This document shows positions 53,255 through 61,916 of a DNA stretch of 64,000 nucleotides, one piece after another (the stretch's first letter is position 1; every line of letters starts with the position of its first letter). The position numbers and the translations under genes are program-made. The notes under the pieces are model-generated. The model saw nothing but the letters and a program-made list of their open reading frames with translations. It ran no database searches and was not told the DNA's origin. Source of the stretch: Cryobacterium sp. CG_9.6 (GTDB lineage Bacteria; Actinomycetota; Actinomycetes; Actinomycetales; Microbacteriaceae); assembly GCF_029893365.1 (NCBI RefSeq), contig NZ_JARXUZ010000001.1, positions 682,001-746,000 of the forward strand, given 5' to 3'.

Positions 53255-54550
53255 TTGAGCATGTTACATAGGAGCTTTCGCATCATTCGTGACCAAGGAC
53301 TGCGAGCGTTCGTTGGAAAAGTTGTTCATTCCGTACTGAGGCCGATACGTATCCTCCGGGCCGGAGGCCCGAGGTCTTTTCTCGCCCGCAGCGTCAAGAA
53401 GGCGAGCGCGATATTGATTCGGAACGCCCCCGTGATGCTCGTTGCAAACGACGACGCTGCCCGTGTCGATTGGACGCAGAAGCCCGATTGGCTCGACAAA
53501 ATGATTTCTGTCGATGGCGGTCCCATTGAGATTGGGTGGATTATGTCGCCCCCGGGTGCCGAGAGTGGTGGACATCAGAATCTGTTTCGTTTCATAGACA
53601 TCGCAGAGAAAGCCGGGCATCGGTGTGCGATTTATCTGTATACGACGGGGTCGCAGGACGTGAGCATCCCAGATATTCGGTCAATGCTGAGACAGTCATC
53701 CGCATATCCGGAAGTGGCGGCGTCAATCGAAATATATGACAAGGAACGCGGGGTGCATGGAAATACTCAAGCACTGTTCGCGACGGGCTGGGAAACTGCC
53801 TACCCAGCGTTCCTAGACAAAACACTCGCACGGCGCCTGTACTTCGTCCAAGACTATGAAGCCAGCTTCTATCCACTGGGCAGTGAATCTCTTCTGGCCG
53901 GCAACACGTATCACTTTGGTTTTCACGGGATCACGGCTGGAGGGTGGCTCTCAGAGAAACTGTCTGCGGAATACGGTATGAAGACAGATCACTTCGACTT
54001 CGCCGTTGACAAGTCGCATTACAGTGTGACGAATTTTGACCGCCGCAACGAAGTCTTCTTCTACGCACGCCCCGTCACGCCTCGTCGTGCCTTCGAATTT
54101 GGGCTCCTAGCACTGGCGGAATTCGCGCGTCTTAAGCCCGATGTGAAAATAAACCTAGCGGGCTGGGATGTATCCAACTGGGTGATCCCCTTCGAATACA
54201 CGAATTTATCCAGTCTCGACATCTCGGAACTGAATGCTGTTTACAATCGGTGCGCGGCGGGACTCGTCATGTCTTTGTCAAACATGTCGCTTTTGCCGCT
54301 TGAACTGCTGTCTAGTGGCGTGACGCCAATCGTGAACGATGGTCCCAATAATCGCCTGGTATCCGACAATTCATTCATCGAGTACGTCCCGGCCTCGCCT
54401 CAGGCAATCGCTCGGAAGATGGCGGAAGTCTTCGACCACCCTGATGCCGTGGCTAGATCAATTGAAATGTCCCAGTCTGTTGCCGAGATAAACTGGTCCG
54501 ACTCGGGGTCTCAATTCTTGGGTGCTCTTCAAGGGGCCATGCGTGGCTAA
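53255..54550 (+). CDS. WsaF-like glycosyltransferase
   Basis: A 431-residue GT4-like enzyme. A basic 75-residue N-terminus is followed by WIMSPPGAESGGHQNLFRFI near 95 and RLYFVQDYEASFYPLGSESL near 190, which match WsaF-family rhamnosyltransferases of rhamnan and S-layer glycan synthesis. The C-terminal domain has SNMSLLPLELLSSGVTPIVND near 345 in place of the classical GT4 E-x7-E. TTG start with AGAGGG six bases upstream; an ATG two codons later is possible. It overlaps the epimerase gene by eight bases. Confidence 0.8.
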   Translation: MSMLHRSFRIIRDQGLRAFVGKVVHSVLRPIRILRAGGPRSFLARSVKKASAILIRNAPVMLVANDDAARVDWTQKPDWLDKMISVDGGPIEIGWIMSPPGAESGGHQNLFRFIDIAEKAGHRCAIYLYTTGSQDVSIPDIRSMLRQSSAYPEVAASIEIYDKERGVHGNTQALFATGWETAYPAFLDKTLARRLYFVQDYEASFYPLGSESLLAGNTYHFGFHGITAGGWLSEKLSAEYGMKTDHFDFAVDKSHYSVTNFDRRNEVFFYARPVTPRRAFEFGLLALAEFARLKPDVKINLAGWDVSNWVIPFEYTNLSSLDISELNAVYNRCAAGLVMSLSNMSLLPLELLSSGVTPIVNDGPNNRLVSDNSFIEYVPASPQAIARKMAEVFDHPDAVARSIEMSQSVAEINWSDSGSQFLGALQGAMRG

Positions 54551-55472
54551 AGTTGTCGTCATCGGGGCTAACGGCTTCATTGGATCTCACCTCGTTGACG
54601 GCTTGGTGGGTGCGGGGCACGAGGTTACGGCGTTCGATCGCTTTAGCACGGCCCGTCCAACGTTCAGTGCCCTCGGAGTTACAGTAATTCAAGGTGAGTT
54701 TCTCAGTAGGGCAGATTTGGAAAGTGCTGTCCGTGGGCAAGATTACGTCTTTCATTTTCTATCCACGACAAGTCCCGCTACGGCAGAGGCCGACCCCACC
54801 CTCGATATTCGCACAAACGTTGCGCAGACGGTTGAGTTGCTCGAGGCGTGCGTTGCGGCGGGGGTAAAGAAGTTTTACTATGCTTCAACCGGCGGTGCTA
54901 TCTACGGTCCCCAAGATAAGGCTGAATATTCGGAGATGGACCGTGCGTTGCCGATCTCTCCTTACGGGATCGGCAAGCTCTCGATCGAACATTACCTGCA
55001 CTATTTTCGCAAGAAACACGGACTGGATTCCACATCGCTTCGGATTTCTAATCCCTACGGGACGCGGCAGAAGCCCAATAGAAAGCAGGGACTTATTCCG
55101 ATTGCCCTCCGGCAAATCGTCCTAGGCCAACCCGTCATTCGGCTTGGTAGCGGTTCTATGGTGCGCGATTATGTTTATGTAGAAGATCTCGTTCGGATGG
55201 TCATACCCATGGTCGGTGTGGACTCGCAATTCGACCTGTACAACCTGGGGAGTGGTGAGGGGCACTCGGTGGCTGGAGTCATAGAGTCTCTGCGTCGTGT
55301 CACGGGCTTGGACTTCGATGTGACCGAAAAACCCACCCCGGCGACCTTTGTTGATCGAGTTGTTCTCAACACTGGCCGCTACCGGTCGGAATTCGGTTCA
55401 GTAGAACTTACCATCCTAGACGAAGGTGTTCGTAGGACTTACCAAGAGATTAGGGGCCAGTCCAATGGCTGA
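54543..55472 (+). CDS. NAD-dependent sugar epimerase/dehydratase
   Basis: A 309-residue extended SDR protein. GANGFIGSHLVDGL near residue 9 binds the cofactor, YASTGGAIYG near 117 and the catalytic YGIGK near 145 complete the active site, and RISNPYGTRQKP near 171 is typical of UDP-glucose/UDP-GlcNAc 4-epimerase-like enzymes. The exact nucleotide sugar cannot be told. The GTG start sits inside the preceding gene with AAGGGG six bases upstream; it overlaps the following GT2 gene by eight bases. Confidence 0.85.
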   Translation: MAKVVVIGANGFIGSHLVDGLVGAGHEVTAFDRFSTARPTFSALGVTVIQGEFLSRADLESAVRGQDYVFHFLSTTSPATAEADPTLDIRTNVAQTVELLEACVAAGVKKFYYASTGGAIYGPQDKAEYSEMDRALPISPYGIGKLSIEHYLHYFRKKHGLDSTSLRISNPYGTRQKPNRKQGLIPIALRQIVLGQPVIRLGSGSMVRDYVYVEDLVRMVIPMVGVDSQFDLYNLGSGEGHSVAGVIESLRRVTGLDFDVTEKPTPATFVDRVVLNTGRYRSEFGSVELTILDEGVRRTYQEIRGQSNG

Positions 55473-56442
55473 AAAGCCGCTTGTAACAGTAGCGATCCTT
55501 ACGTATAACGGTGAAACCTATCTGGAACAGATATTGCGCGAAGTGTCTGCGCAGGTAATTGCTGGTGTCATCGAAGTTCTCGTGATTGATTCTGGTTCAA
55601 CGGACTCTACCTTGGACATAGTAGGGCGCTTTCCTCACGTGATTCTTCACGAGATCCCGAATTCAGAGTTTGGTCATGGGAAGACTCGGAATTTAGCTGC
55701 GTCACTTGGCACCGGCGAATTCATCGCTTTTTTAACTCACGATGCTATTCCGGTGTCCAGAGAGTGGCTTCGGGAGCTTCTTGCGCCGTTCGCTCTCGAT
55801 GAAAGCATTGTCGCCGTTATGGGCAAACAGATTCCAAGACGGGGCTGTTTTCCGCTGTTGAAGTATGAAATCGAGGGTGTCTTCGCGGGACTGGGACCAG
55901 ACTTTGGAACTTCCATCTTCTATAAGGATCAATTCGTTCAAAGCGAGGGTGTTCTGAACGCTGTGAGCTTCTATTCCGATGTAAATTCCGCAGCTAGACG
56001 TGACTTCCTCACTCGCACTTTGCCATATCGAGATGTTCGATATGCAGAGGACCAGCTCTTCGGTAAGGACCTGATTGAAGCAGGTTTCAAGAAGGCGTAT
56101 GCCGGCCGTGCTGCTGTCGAACACTCAAATGACCTGACGCTTGACGAGTATCGCCGCCGCATCTTCGACGAAACTGTCGGGCTCAGGCAGATTGGCTTCC
56201 GAATCCCAGTCTTGAGCGGGAAAGACCAGCGACGGCTTACCGTCCGGGGGATCGTGGGTGACTCTCTGCGAATACTTCGTGATGGGAGCTTTAGCTGGAA
56301 GCGCAAGCTTTTCTGGATTGCTCGTAACCCGATTTACCAGGCTGTCAAGTGGAAAAGCTATCGTGCGTCTACACTCATCGACCTAAATGATGTGGACGCA
56401 GTGAAGTCAGGCTCGCTCGAGCACAGTCGAAAATCGAGTTGA
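55465..56442 (+). CDS. GT2-family glycosyltransferase
   Basis: A 325-residue GT-A enzyme. VTVAILTYNGETYLEQIL near residue 7, VLVIDSGSTDSTLDI near 40, FGHGKTRNLAASLGTGEFIAFLTHDAIP near 71 (the THDA replaces the DxD) and SAARRDFL near 178 fit a rhamnosyltransferase subgroup. The C-terminal ~80 residues are basic and probably lie at the membrane. The ATG overlaps the epimerase stop by eight bases, with AGGGG upstream. Confidence 0.86.
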   Translation: MAEKPLVTVAILTYNGETYLEQILREVSAQVIAGVIEVLVIDSGSTDSTLDIVGRFPHVILHEIPNSEFGHGKTRNLAASLGTGEFIAFLTHDAIPVSREWLRELLAPFALDESIVAVMGKQIPRRGCFPLLKYEIEGVFAGLGPDFGTSIFYKDQFVQSEGVLNAVSFYSDVNSAARRDFLTRTLPYRDVRYAEDQLFGKDLIEAGFKKAYAGRAAVEHSNDLTLDEYRRRIFDETVGLRQIGFRIPVLSGKDQRRLTVRGIVGDSLRILRDGSFSWKRKLFWIARNPIYQAVKWKSYRASTLIDLNDVDAVKSGSLEHSRKSS

Positions 56443-56564
56443 GCCGGTAGACAACGACATCGCTTCGACTGGTCTTTTCGAACTTGAAAAGCCGTCCGTG
56501 AGGTCGGAATCCGAACCCACGCTCTACAGCTCGTGGTTCGGTCAGGGCTGGTGAATCATTGAAG

Positions 56565-57758
56565 TTAAACGGCGTGAACGGTCGGATCTACGGTCCAGTT
56601 GGGCCGAATCCGCAGTAGACCCGTGGAGTATTGGTCGTTCGGCATGTCGAACGCCGCAGCATTGGGCCTGCGATCTACGGTTTCCCCCGAGGGCAACGCA
56701 ATACCGACACTCACGAGATACTTCCCCGCGCCAAGCCGGACGTCCGGAAGAACAACTTGAATCGTATGACGTCCAACGCTGGTTGGCAGTGAATGTTTTA
56801 GAGCGAAGGTATCTGAAGAGTAGATCCGCATACCCAAGGTAGTTTCGATTGCTATTCCCATACCCCAACCAGGAGTCGCCTCCTGAACATCAACGGTAGC
56901 AACGACGACTACATCTACAGATCCATCTCCGATCACTGTGTGAGTTGAGACATCGGAAATCAGTAGTCGTGAGACCTGTGTCTCGGCCTCTCTCGCTAAC
57001 TGAACATCGGTCATTCTGTCAGCTTCATAACCGTCCCGCAGGACTCGAATTCCCTCTGCGGGGTCGCCGTCATGGATCATGGAACCGGACTGCATAACCA
57101 CTACACGGTCACACAAACGTCCGACTTGGTCAGACGAATGACTGACGAGGACAATCGTTCTGCCCTCGGCTTGAAACTCGGCAATCTTGTCCATGCATTT
57201 GCGCTGAAAGGGTTCGTCACCGACGGCCAATACCTCATCGACCAAGAGAAGATCTGGGTCGACATGAATTGCGACAGAAAAGGCCAAGCGCACGTACATG
57301 CCGGAACTGTAAAATTTCACTTGGGTGTCAATGAAATCCTCGATCCCAGAAAAATCTACTATCGCATCGAAATGTCGATCGGTTTCCTGTCGGCTCAGCC
57401 CTAAAATAGCGGCATTCAGATATACATTTTCACGCCCGGAAAGATCTGGATGGAACCCAGCGCCGAGCTCAAGAAGCGCAGCCATTCTCCCTCGTCGAAC
57501 GACCGAACCAGTCGTGGGCTGAATGATGCCGCCGACCACCTTGAGAAGTGTTGACTTACCGGAGCCGTTGTGTCCGACAAGACCGACAGTTGAGCCGGTG
57601 GCAATATCCAAGGAAATATCCTGGAGGGCCCAAAAGTCCTCAACGCGTTTTCGAGCACGGCCAAGGAACATGATTCGTTCCTTCAACGATTTATCCTTGT
57701 GGAGATGGAATCTTTTCGAAACGTCCTGTACTCGGACGATGCTCGGAGAGTTGCTCAT
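56565..57758 (-). CDS. wzt: Polysaccharide ABC exporter ATPase with C-terminal glycan-binding domain
   Basis: A 397-residue ATPase for export of completed lipid-linked polymers. The nucleotide domain has Walker A GHNGSGKST near residue 60, the Q-loop region, KFYSSGMYVRLAFSVA as the ABC signature near 145 and Walker B LLLVDEVLAVGD near 168. Residues 250-397 form a Wzt-type beta-sandwich that in known systems recognises the end of the glycan, here probably the rhamnose polymer. It starts six bases after the permease gene. Confidence 0.92.
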   Translation of the reverse strand: MSNSPSIVRVQDVSKRFHLHKDKSLKERIMFLGRARKRVEDFWALQDISLDIATGSTVGLVGHNGSGKSTLLKVVGGIIQPTTGSVVRRGRMAALLELGAGFHPDLSGRENVYLNAAILGLSRQETDRHFDAIVDFSGIEDFIDTQVKFYSSGMYVRLAFSVAIHVDPDLLLVDEVLAVGDEPFQRKCMDKIAEFQAEGRTIVLVSHSSDQVGRLCDRVVVMQSGSMIHDGDPAEGIRVLRDGYEADRMTDVQLAREAETQVSRLLISDVSTHTVIGDGSVDVVVVATVDVQEATPGWGMGIAIETTLGMRIYSSDTFALKHSLPTSVGRHTIQVVLPDVRLGAGKYLVSVGIALPSGETVDRRPNAAAFDMPNDQYSTGLLRIRPNWTVDPTVHAV

Positions 57759-57764
57759 GGTCAG

Positions 57765-58685
57765 TTACAGCTCCTGTGCAAAGTTGCCTTGAAGGCGTGA
57801 AAATATTCGCTGAGCAACCCATAGCAAGACGATGCTGACGCCGACCGAAACCCAGAGTCGAAGTGCCAACTCTGGCGGGAAGTTGATTTGCGTGGACTCT
57901 GTGGATCCAGCAAGCCACAGTGCCTTTTGCATTCCCAGAACGCTCAGCGTGACAGGATTCGCTAAATAGAGCTGCTCTAGCCAAGTGCCACCAATGGCGC
58001 TGTTGACAAAGCTAAACGAATATACGACGGGCGATCCCCAGAACAGCACCGTCAGGACGACTTCAATGAGGTGCTGAAGGTCTCGCAGGTAAACCGTGAC
58101 CGCCGCCAGCACCATCCCGATCGCTGATGCGAAAACAACAATGTTAGCGAGGGCGAGAGGTGCGAGCGCCAAGTCGCGTGTGAGCGGTACTTGGCCTGCA
58201 ACTATCGTTGCAGCAATCAAAATGATGAGCTGCAGACAGAAGTTGAAGAGACCGCCACCGACAGCGGCAAGTGGGAAAATCTCTCGTGGTAGATACACCT
58301 TCTTCACGAGTCCAGCATTGTTCACTATTGACATCGTTCCGCTGGAAACAATTTCCGTAAACAGACCCCAGACTGTCAAGCCAACAAAAACGAATATGGC
58401 GAAGCTAGGGATACTTCGAGCGATACCAAGAATTTGACCGATCGCGAAGTAGTAGACCAAGAGCTGAGCCAGTGGCTTGACCAGGCTCCACACAAGCCCC
58501 AACGAGCTGTCCTTATACCGTGCCTTAATTTCCCGACGGACGAGAAGACCCAAGAGCTCCCTATGTTCTAGAGTCTCTTTTATCGACGACCACGTACCTG
58601 TAACGAATCCCGTGGATTGCCCGACGGGAAGGAGTGGTTCCTGAGCGATGCGTTTCGCTCGCTCGTCGGCATGAAGACTGGACAT
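57765..58685 (-). CDS. wzm: Polysaccharide ABC-2 exporter permease
   Basis: A 306-residue membrane protein of the ABC-2/Wzm family with about six hydrophobic segments after residue 60. The cytoplasmic start region ELLGLLVRREIKARYKDSSLGLVWSL is diagnostic, and the C-terminus has the usual PVVYSFSFVNSAIGGTWLEQLYLANPVT. With Wzt it pumps undecaprenyl-linked polymer across the membrane. The promoter lies in the 133-base gap shared with the divergent lipoprotein gene, with a TAGACT-like -10 on the minus strand. Confidence 0.92.
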   Translation of the reverse strand: MSSLHADERAKRIAQEPLLPVGQSTGFVTGTWSSIKETLEHRELLGLLVRREIKARYKDSSLGLVWSLVKPLAQLLVYYFAIGQILGIARSIPSFAIFVFVGLTVWGLFTEIVSSGTMSIVNNAGLVKKVYLPREIFPLAAVGGGLFNFCLQLIILIAATIVAGQVPLTRDLALAPLALANIVVFASAIGMVLAAVTVYLRDLQHLIEVVLTVLFWGSPVVYSFSFVNSAIGGTWLEQLYLANPVTLSVLGMQKALWLAGSTESTQINFPPELALRLWVSVGVSIVLLWVAQRIFSRLQGNFAQEL

Positions 58686-58818
58686 GGATCACTCTCGATT
58701 GTGGCGGGGGACAGGAGGAGTCTAGGCGAAAATTCTGTGAGGATCCGTTTTGAGGATCTTGCCCAAAAGGGGGGTAAGCTTAGCATTCTTGTCTGGCAAT
58801 GGGATGGGTCCTTGACAC

Positions 58819-59292
58819 GTGAAACAAATAGGTCTTCGGCAGAGGCGCGGGTGGGCGTCATGGCTGCTTCTCAGCCTCACCATTGGAACGTTGGCCGCTT
58901 GTGGTGTTGATGACGGCGGATTGCGCCAGCCAACCGTCACGGCAACGCCAACGTCACCATCAGAAAAGCCGAGCGAGAGTCCCACGCCGACACCGCAAAT
59001 TGAGGCCGTGGTGTCCGTTGCCGGCATGGACGTGGATGGACAAAACGTCTCTGCTTCCGGGTACGTGTCTGGACTCATCGAAGATGGCGGCACTTGTTCG
59101 TTCGTTTTCTCCGGAGCAGATCGTGATGCGACACGGACCAGCCGTGGAATAACCAACGCCTCGACCACTTCTTGTGGGCTCATTCAGATACCTGCGAATC
59201 TCTTCATGAGAGGCGCCGTCGAGCTCGTTTTGACCTACTCTTCCGACAGCGTGACCGTTTCGTCGCAGCCAATGATTTTGGAGATCCCGTGA
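58819..59292 (+). CDS. Putative lipoprotein of unknown function
   Basis: A 157-residue protein with a twin-basic start, a hydrophobic signal segment and the lipobox TLAAC with Cys near residue 28. The mature part begins with a Thr/Pro/Ser-rich linker and continues as a small beta-rich domain (residues 65-155) with two Cys that could pair. No known family recognised. It overlaps the downstream secreted repeat protein gene by four bases (GTGA), so the two probably act together at the cell surface. Confidence 0.7.
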   Translation: MKQIGLRQRRGWASWLLLSLTIGTLAACGVDDGGLRQPTVTATPTSPSEKPSESPTPTPQIEAVVSVAGMDVDGQNVSASGYVSGLIEDGGTCSFVFSGADRDATRTSRGITNASTTSCGLIQIPANLFMRGAVELVLTYSSDSVTVSSQPMILEIP

Positions 59293-61565
59293 ATATCAAG
59301 AGGGTATTAGGGGCGATCTTGGCCGCGGTACTTGGCGCTACTCTTCTGGTGGCGGTCTCTCCGCCCCTAGAGGCAAAGGCTGCGAACTCTGCCCTGTTCG
59401 ATCCGGGCAACATCATCAGTGACGCCGTCTTCTTTGATGGAAGCGCATTGACTGCAGGCTCCGTACAGGCATTCCTTGAGGAGAGGGTCAAAACGTGTCG
59501 GAGCGGTTACACCTGCCTCAAGGACTACCGGCAGGACACTCCGTCAAAGGCTGCTGTTGCGGGAAGATGCGCAGCCTATTCTGGGCGCGTTGGAGAACGC
59601 GCCGCTGACATCATCACCAGGGTTGGCAACGCGTGCGGAATTAGCCAAAAGGCGATGCTGGTCCTTCTCGAAAAGGAACAGGGAATCGTCACAGACACTT
59701 GGCCGTCAAGCCGTCAGTACCGGAGCGCGACCGGTTATGGATGTCCAGATACTGCCGACTGTGATGCAAATTTCTATGGTTTCTTTAATCAGGTTTATGC
59801 CGCGGCGCTACAGTTTCAGTATTACGCCGCAAATCCAACCCGCTGGAACCATATTCCTGGGCGCGTGAATTCAGTCCGCTTCCATCCCAATTCGGCTTGC
59901 GGTTCCAGTTCTGTATTCATTCAGAACCAAGCAACGGCCGGCTTGTATAACTACACGCCGTACCAGCCGAACGCCGCGGCGCTATCGAATCTGTATGGAA
60001 CTGGTGACTCATGCAGCTCTTACGGAAATCGAAACTTCTGGCGACTTTTTAGCGATTGGTTCGGCGACCCCACAACGGGCACGAGCTTGCTCCGGACAAA
60101 TTCGAACGCAACGGTTTACCTGATTTCAGGTTCAAACAAATTCCCGGTGACGAGCTTGAGCGTTCTCGGATCGCTTTCTCCATTGGGCAAGCTTGGATAC
60201 GTGTCCCAGTCTTATCTGGACAACTTTAAAACGGGTGCGCCTGTTGGACGCGCGATTCGAGACAGCTCAGGAACGATCTTCTTCTTCGACGCAGGGATCA
60301 AGCTCCCATTCCCCTCGTGTGCCCTAGCTCAAGATTATGGAGCCTCGTGTGCTGTTGATGGCTACACGCAGATCACAGATCAACAAGCCAACATGTTTCA
60401 ATCCGGACCAGTGATGACGTCTGTTCTTGGCACGGTGGAGGGCAGCCGCTATTACATCAAGAGTGGAGAGAAAGCCGAGATTCTCGACGCTCAATCACAG
60501 GCTCTTGCAGGGATTTCCAGCCAGATGAACGTTCTCACCGAAAACGCGGTGGCGGCCTTGATCCTAACGAAACCCATCATTCGGGACGGTGTTTTTGCCA
60601 GATCGCGATCAACTGGAAGTTCCTTTCTGCTCGCAAATAGTCAGCGCTATGCCATCGATGCAGAATCTGAAACGGCGTTTGGCGTAACGCCTCGCATTAG
60701 CGGTTCTTTGACTTCCCCAAGCCTCCTGCGCATTCCTCTCGCGACAGCCCCCTTTGCAGGTGTCGTTCAGGCTTCCGCGTCCGTACGAACCCTCAGTAGT
60801 GACGGGTCTCGTCAGCTCACGGGCGGAGGCCTCACTGTGAGCCCGATTGCGGTCCCGCAATCACTGATTTCGACCTATGTGGCTCAGCCCTTAATTGCGC
60901 CTGGAGCATTCATAAAATCGCCCGGGGACGGGACCGTGTATGTGGTCATGCCGACGGATATTAGACCCATCAGCGGATGGGACGCACTGGAGGCGCTATC
61001 CCCGGACAGAGAGCCTGTTATCGCCACCATTCCTTCTCAGGTTATCGACGTGTTGAAGTCAGGGCCCGTGGCGCTTCGCGCTGGAACTCTTGTGCGTTCG
61101 CCCTCAAACGCAACGGTTTATTTTGTGAATGGGGTGACGAATCGAATCGCGCTGTCAGACTTTAATTTTCCAAACGAAGCAGGGTTCAAGGAGTTTAGCT
61201 ATTCGACTGAGGAACGAATTCAGGCGTATCCACTTGGCGCGGTAAACATGACTTTTGGCGTCTCGTGCGGCGTAGACACCTTCGTCTCTGCTGGCGGTGC
61301 CGTCCATGCCGTGGCACCAGACTTGAGGGCACTGTACCCCTTTGCCTTCGTTTCTATGGACTCCTTCACATGCGCTCTGATGACACAAGGCGCGAGTGCG
61401 TCAAACCTCATCCGCACACCTGACGGGTCCATCTACCACCTTGTCGCGGGGCAAAAGAGACCAATCACGTCTTCCACACGTTTGAACGAACTCCGTGTTG
61501 GGGACAACTGGTTGAACGTCCTTCCAGCCTTCGCTGCGGCGATCCCTACGGGGCCGACAGCCTAA
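59289..61565 (+). CDS. Large secreted repeat protein with lysozyme-like N-terminal region
   Basis: A 758-residue exported protein. The signal peptide spans residues 1-33 (VNIKRVLGAILAAVLG start, cut near AKAANS). Residues ~35-250 contain six or more Cys and LVLLEKEQGIVTDTWPS with FNQVYAAALQFQYY, which suggests a lysozyme/transglycosylase-like fold with Glu in LEKEQ as candidate acid; this is a guess from pattern. From about 255 to the end there are about nine repeats of 50-58 residues around G-x-L-I/V-R-x-P-x-G-T-V-Y-x-V-x-G-x-x-R-P-I. The frame is open upstream to 59172, but GTG at 59289 overlaps the lipoprotein stop and begins at the signal peptide. Its role is probably to bind or remodel wall polymer. 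Confidence 0.75.
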   Translation: MNIKRVLGAILAAVLGATLLVAVSPPLEAKAANSALFDPGNIISDAVFFDGSALTAGSVQAFLEERVKTCRSGYTCLKDYRQDTPSKAAVAGRCAAYSGRVGERAADIITRVGNACGISQKAMLVLLEKEQGIVTDTWPSSRQYRSATGYGCPDTADCDANFYGFFNQVYAAALQFQYYAANPTRWNHIPGRVNSVRFHPNSACGSSSVFIQNQATAGLYNYTPYQPNAAALSNLYGTGDSCSSYGNRNFWRLFSDWFGDPTTGTSLLRTNSNATVYLISGSNKFPVTSLSVLGSLSPLGKLGYVSQSYLDNFKTGAPVGRAIRDSSGTIFFFDAGIKLPFPSCALAQDYGASCAVDGYTQITDQQANMFQSGPVMTSVLGTVEGSRYYIKSGEKAEILDAQSQALAGISSQMNVLTENAVAALILTKPIIRDGVFARSRSTGSSFLLANSQRYAIDAESETAFGVTPRISGSLTSPSLLRIPLATAPFAGVVQASASVRTLSSDGSRQLTGGGLTVSPIAVPQSLISTYVAQPLIAPGAFIKSPGDGTVYVVMPTDIRPISGWDALEALSPDREPVIATIPSQVIDVLKSGPVALRAGTLVRSPSNATVYFVNGVTNRIALSDFNFPNEAGFKEFSYSTEERIQAYPLGAVNMTFGVSCGVDTFVSAGGAVHAVAPDLRALYPFAFVSMDSFTCALMTQGASASNLIRTPDGSIYHLVAGQKRPITSSTRLNELRVGDNWLNVLPAFAAAIPTGPTA

Positions 61566-61916
61566 GGTTTTGAGATTGGTCCCCTGAAAGGACTTCATTT
61601 CCTGGATGAATCCCCGGACTGCTTAGGGCGGAGAGCGTGCTTCGGCAAAACCGCCCGTGCCAGGCCAAAGCTGTCAGGTGCGAAGTGTGTATTTGTAAAT
61701 ATTCGCGTCAGGCGTGCGTTCTTCTGATTGGTCTGTCTGAACGGGGAGGAAATCCTCAAGGAACGGGTGGTGGTGGGGCGGAACCCAAGACGAATTGTCG
61801 GCGACTTCTGATGCGCGATGTGCTAGGTAGTCAAGCGCAAATCACGTCTGCAGTGGCGATCTTGTGACTGTTTGACCGTAATACTGGCCCCGTCACTTTG
61901 GCCAGATAGACAAAAT
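61566..61916. other. Unassigned 351-base gap
   Basis: No gene was recognised. A 76-codon plus-strand frame (61637-61867) has no ribosome site and no family likeness and was not accepted. Both flanking genes end here, so terminators are expected, but no strong hairpin was seen. Confidence 0.4.

Noticed and set aside
61637..61867. 76-codon small gene or transposase remnant
   Set aside because: No ribosome site, odd composition with many Cys/Arg, no recognisable motif; no inverted repeats or other IS features next to it.
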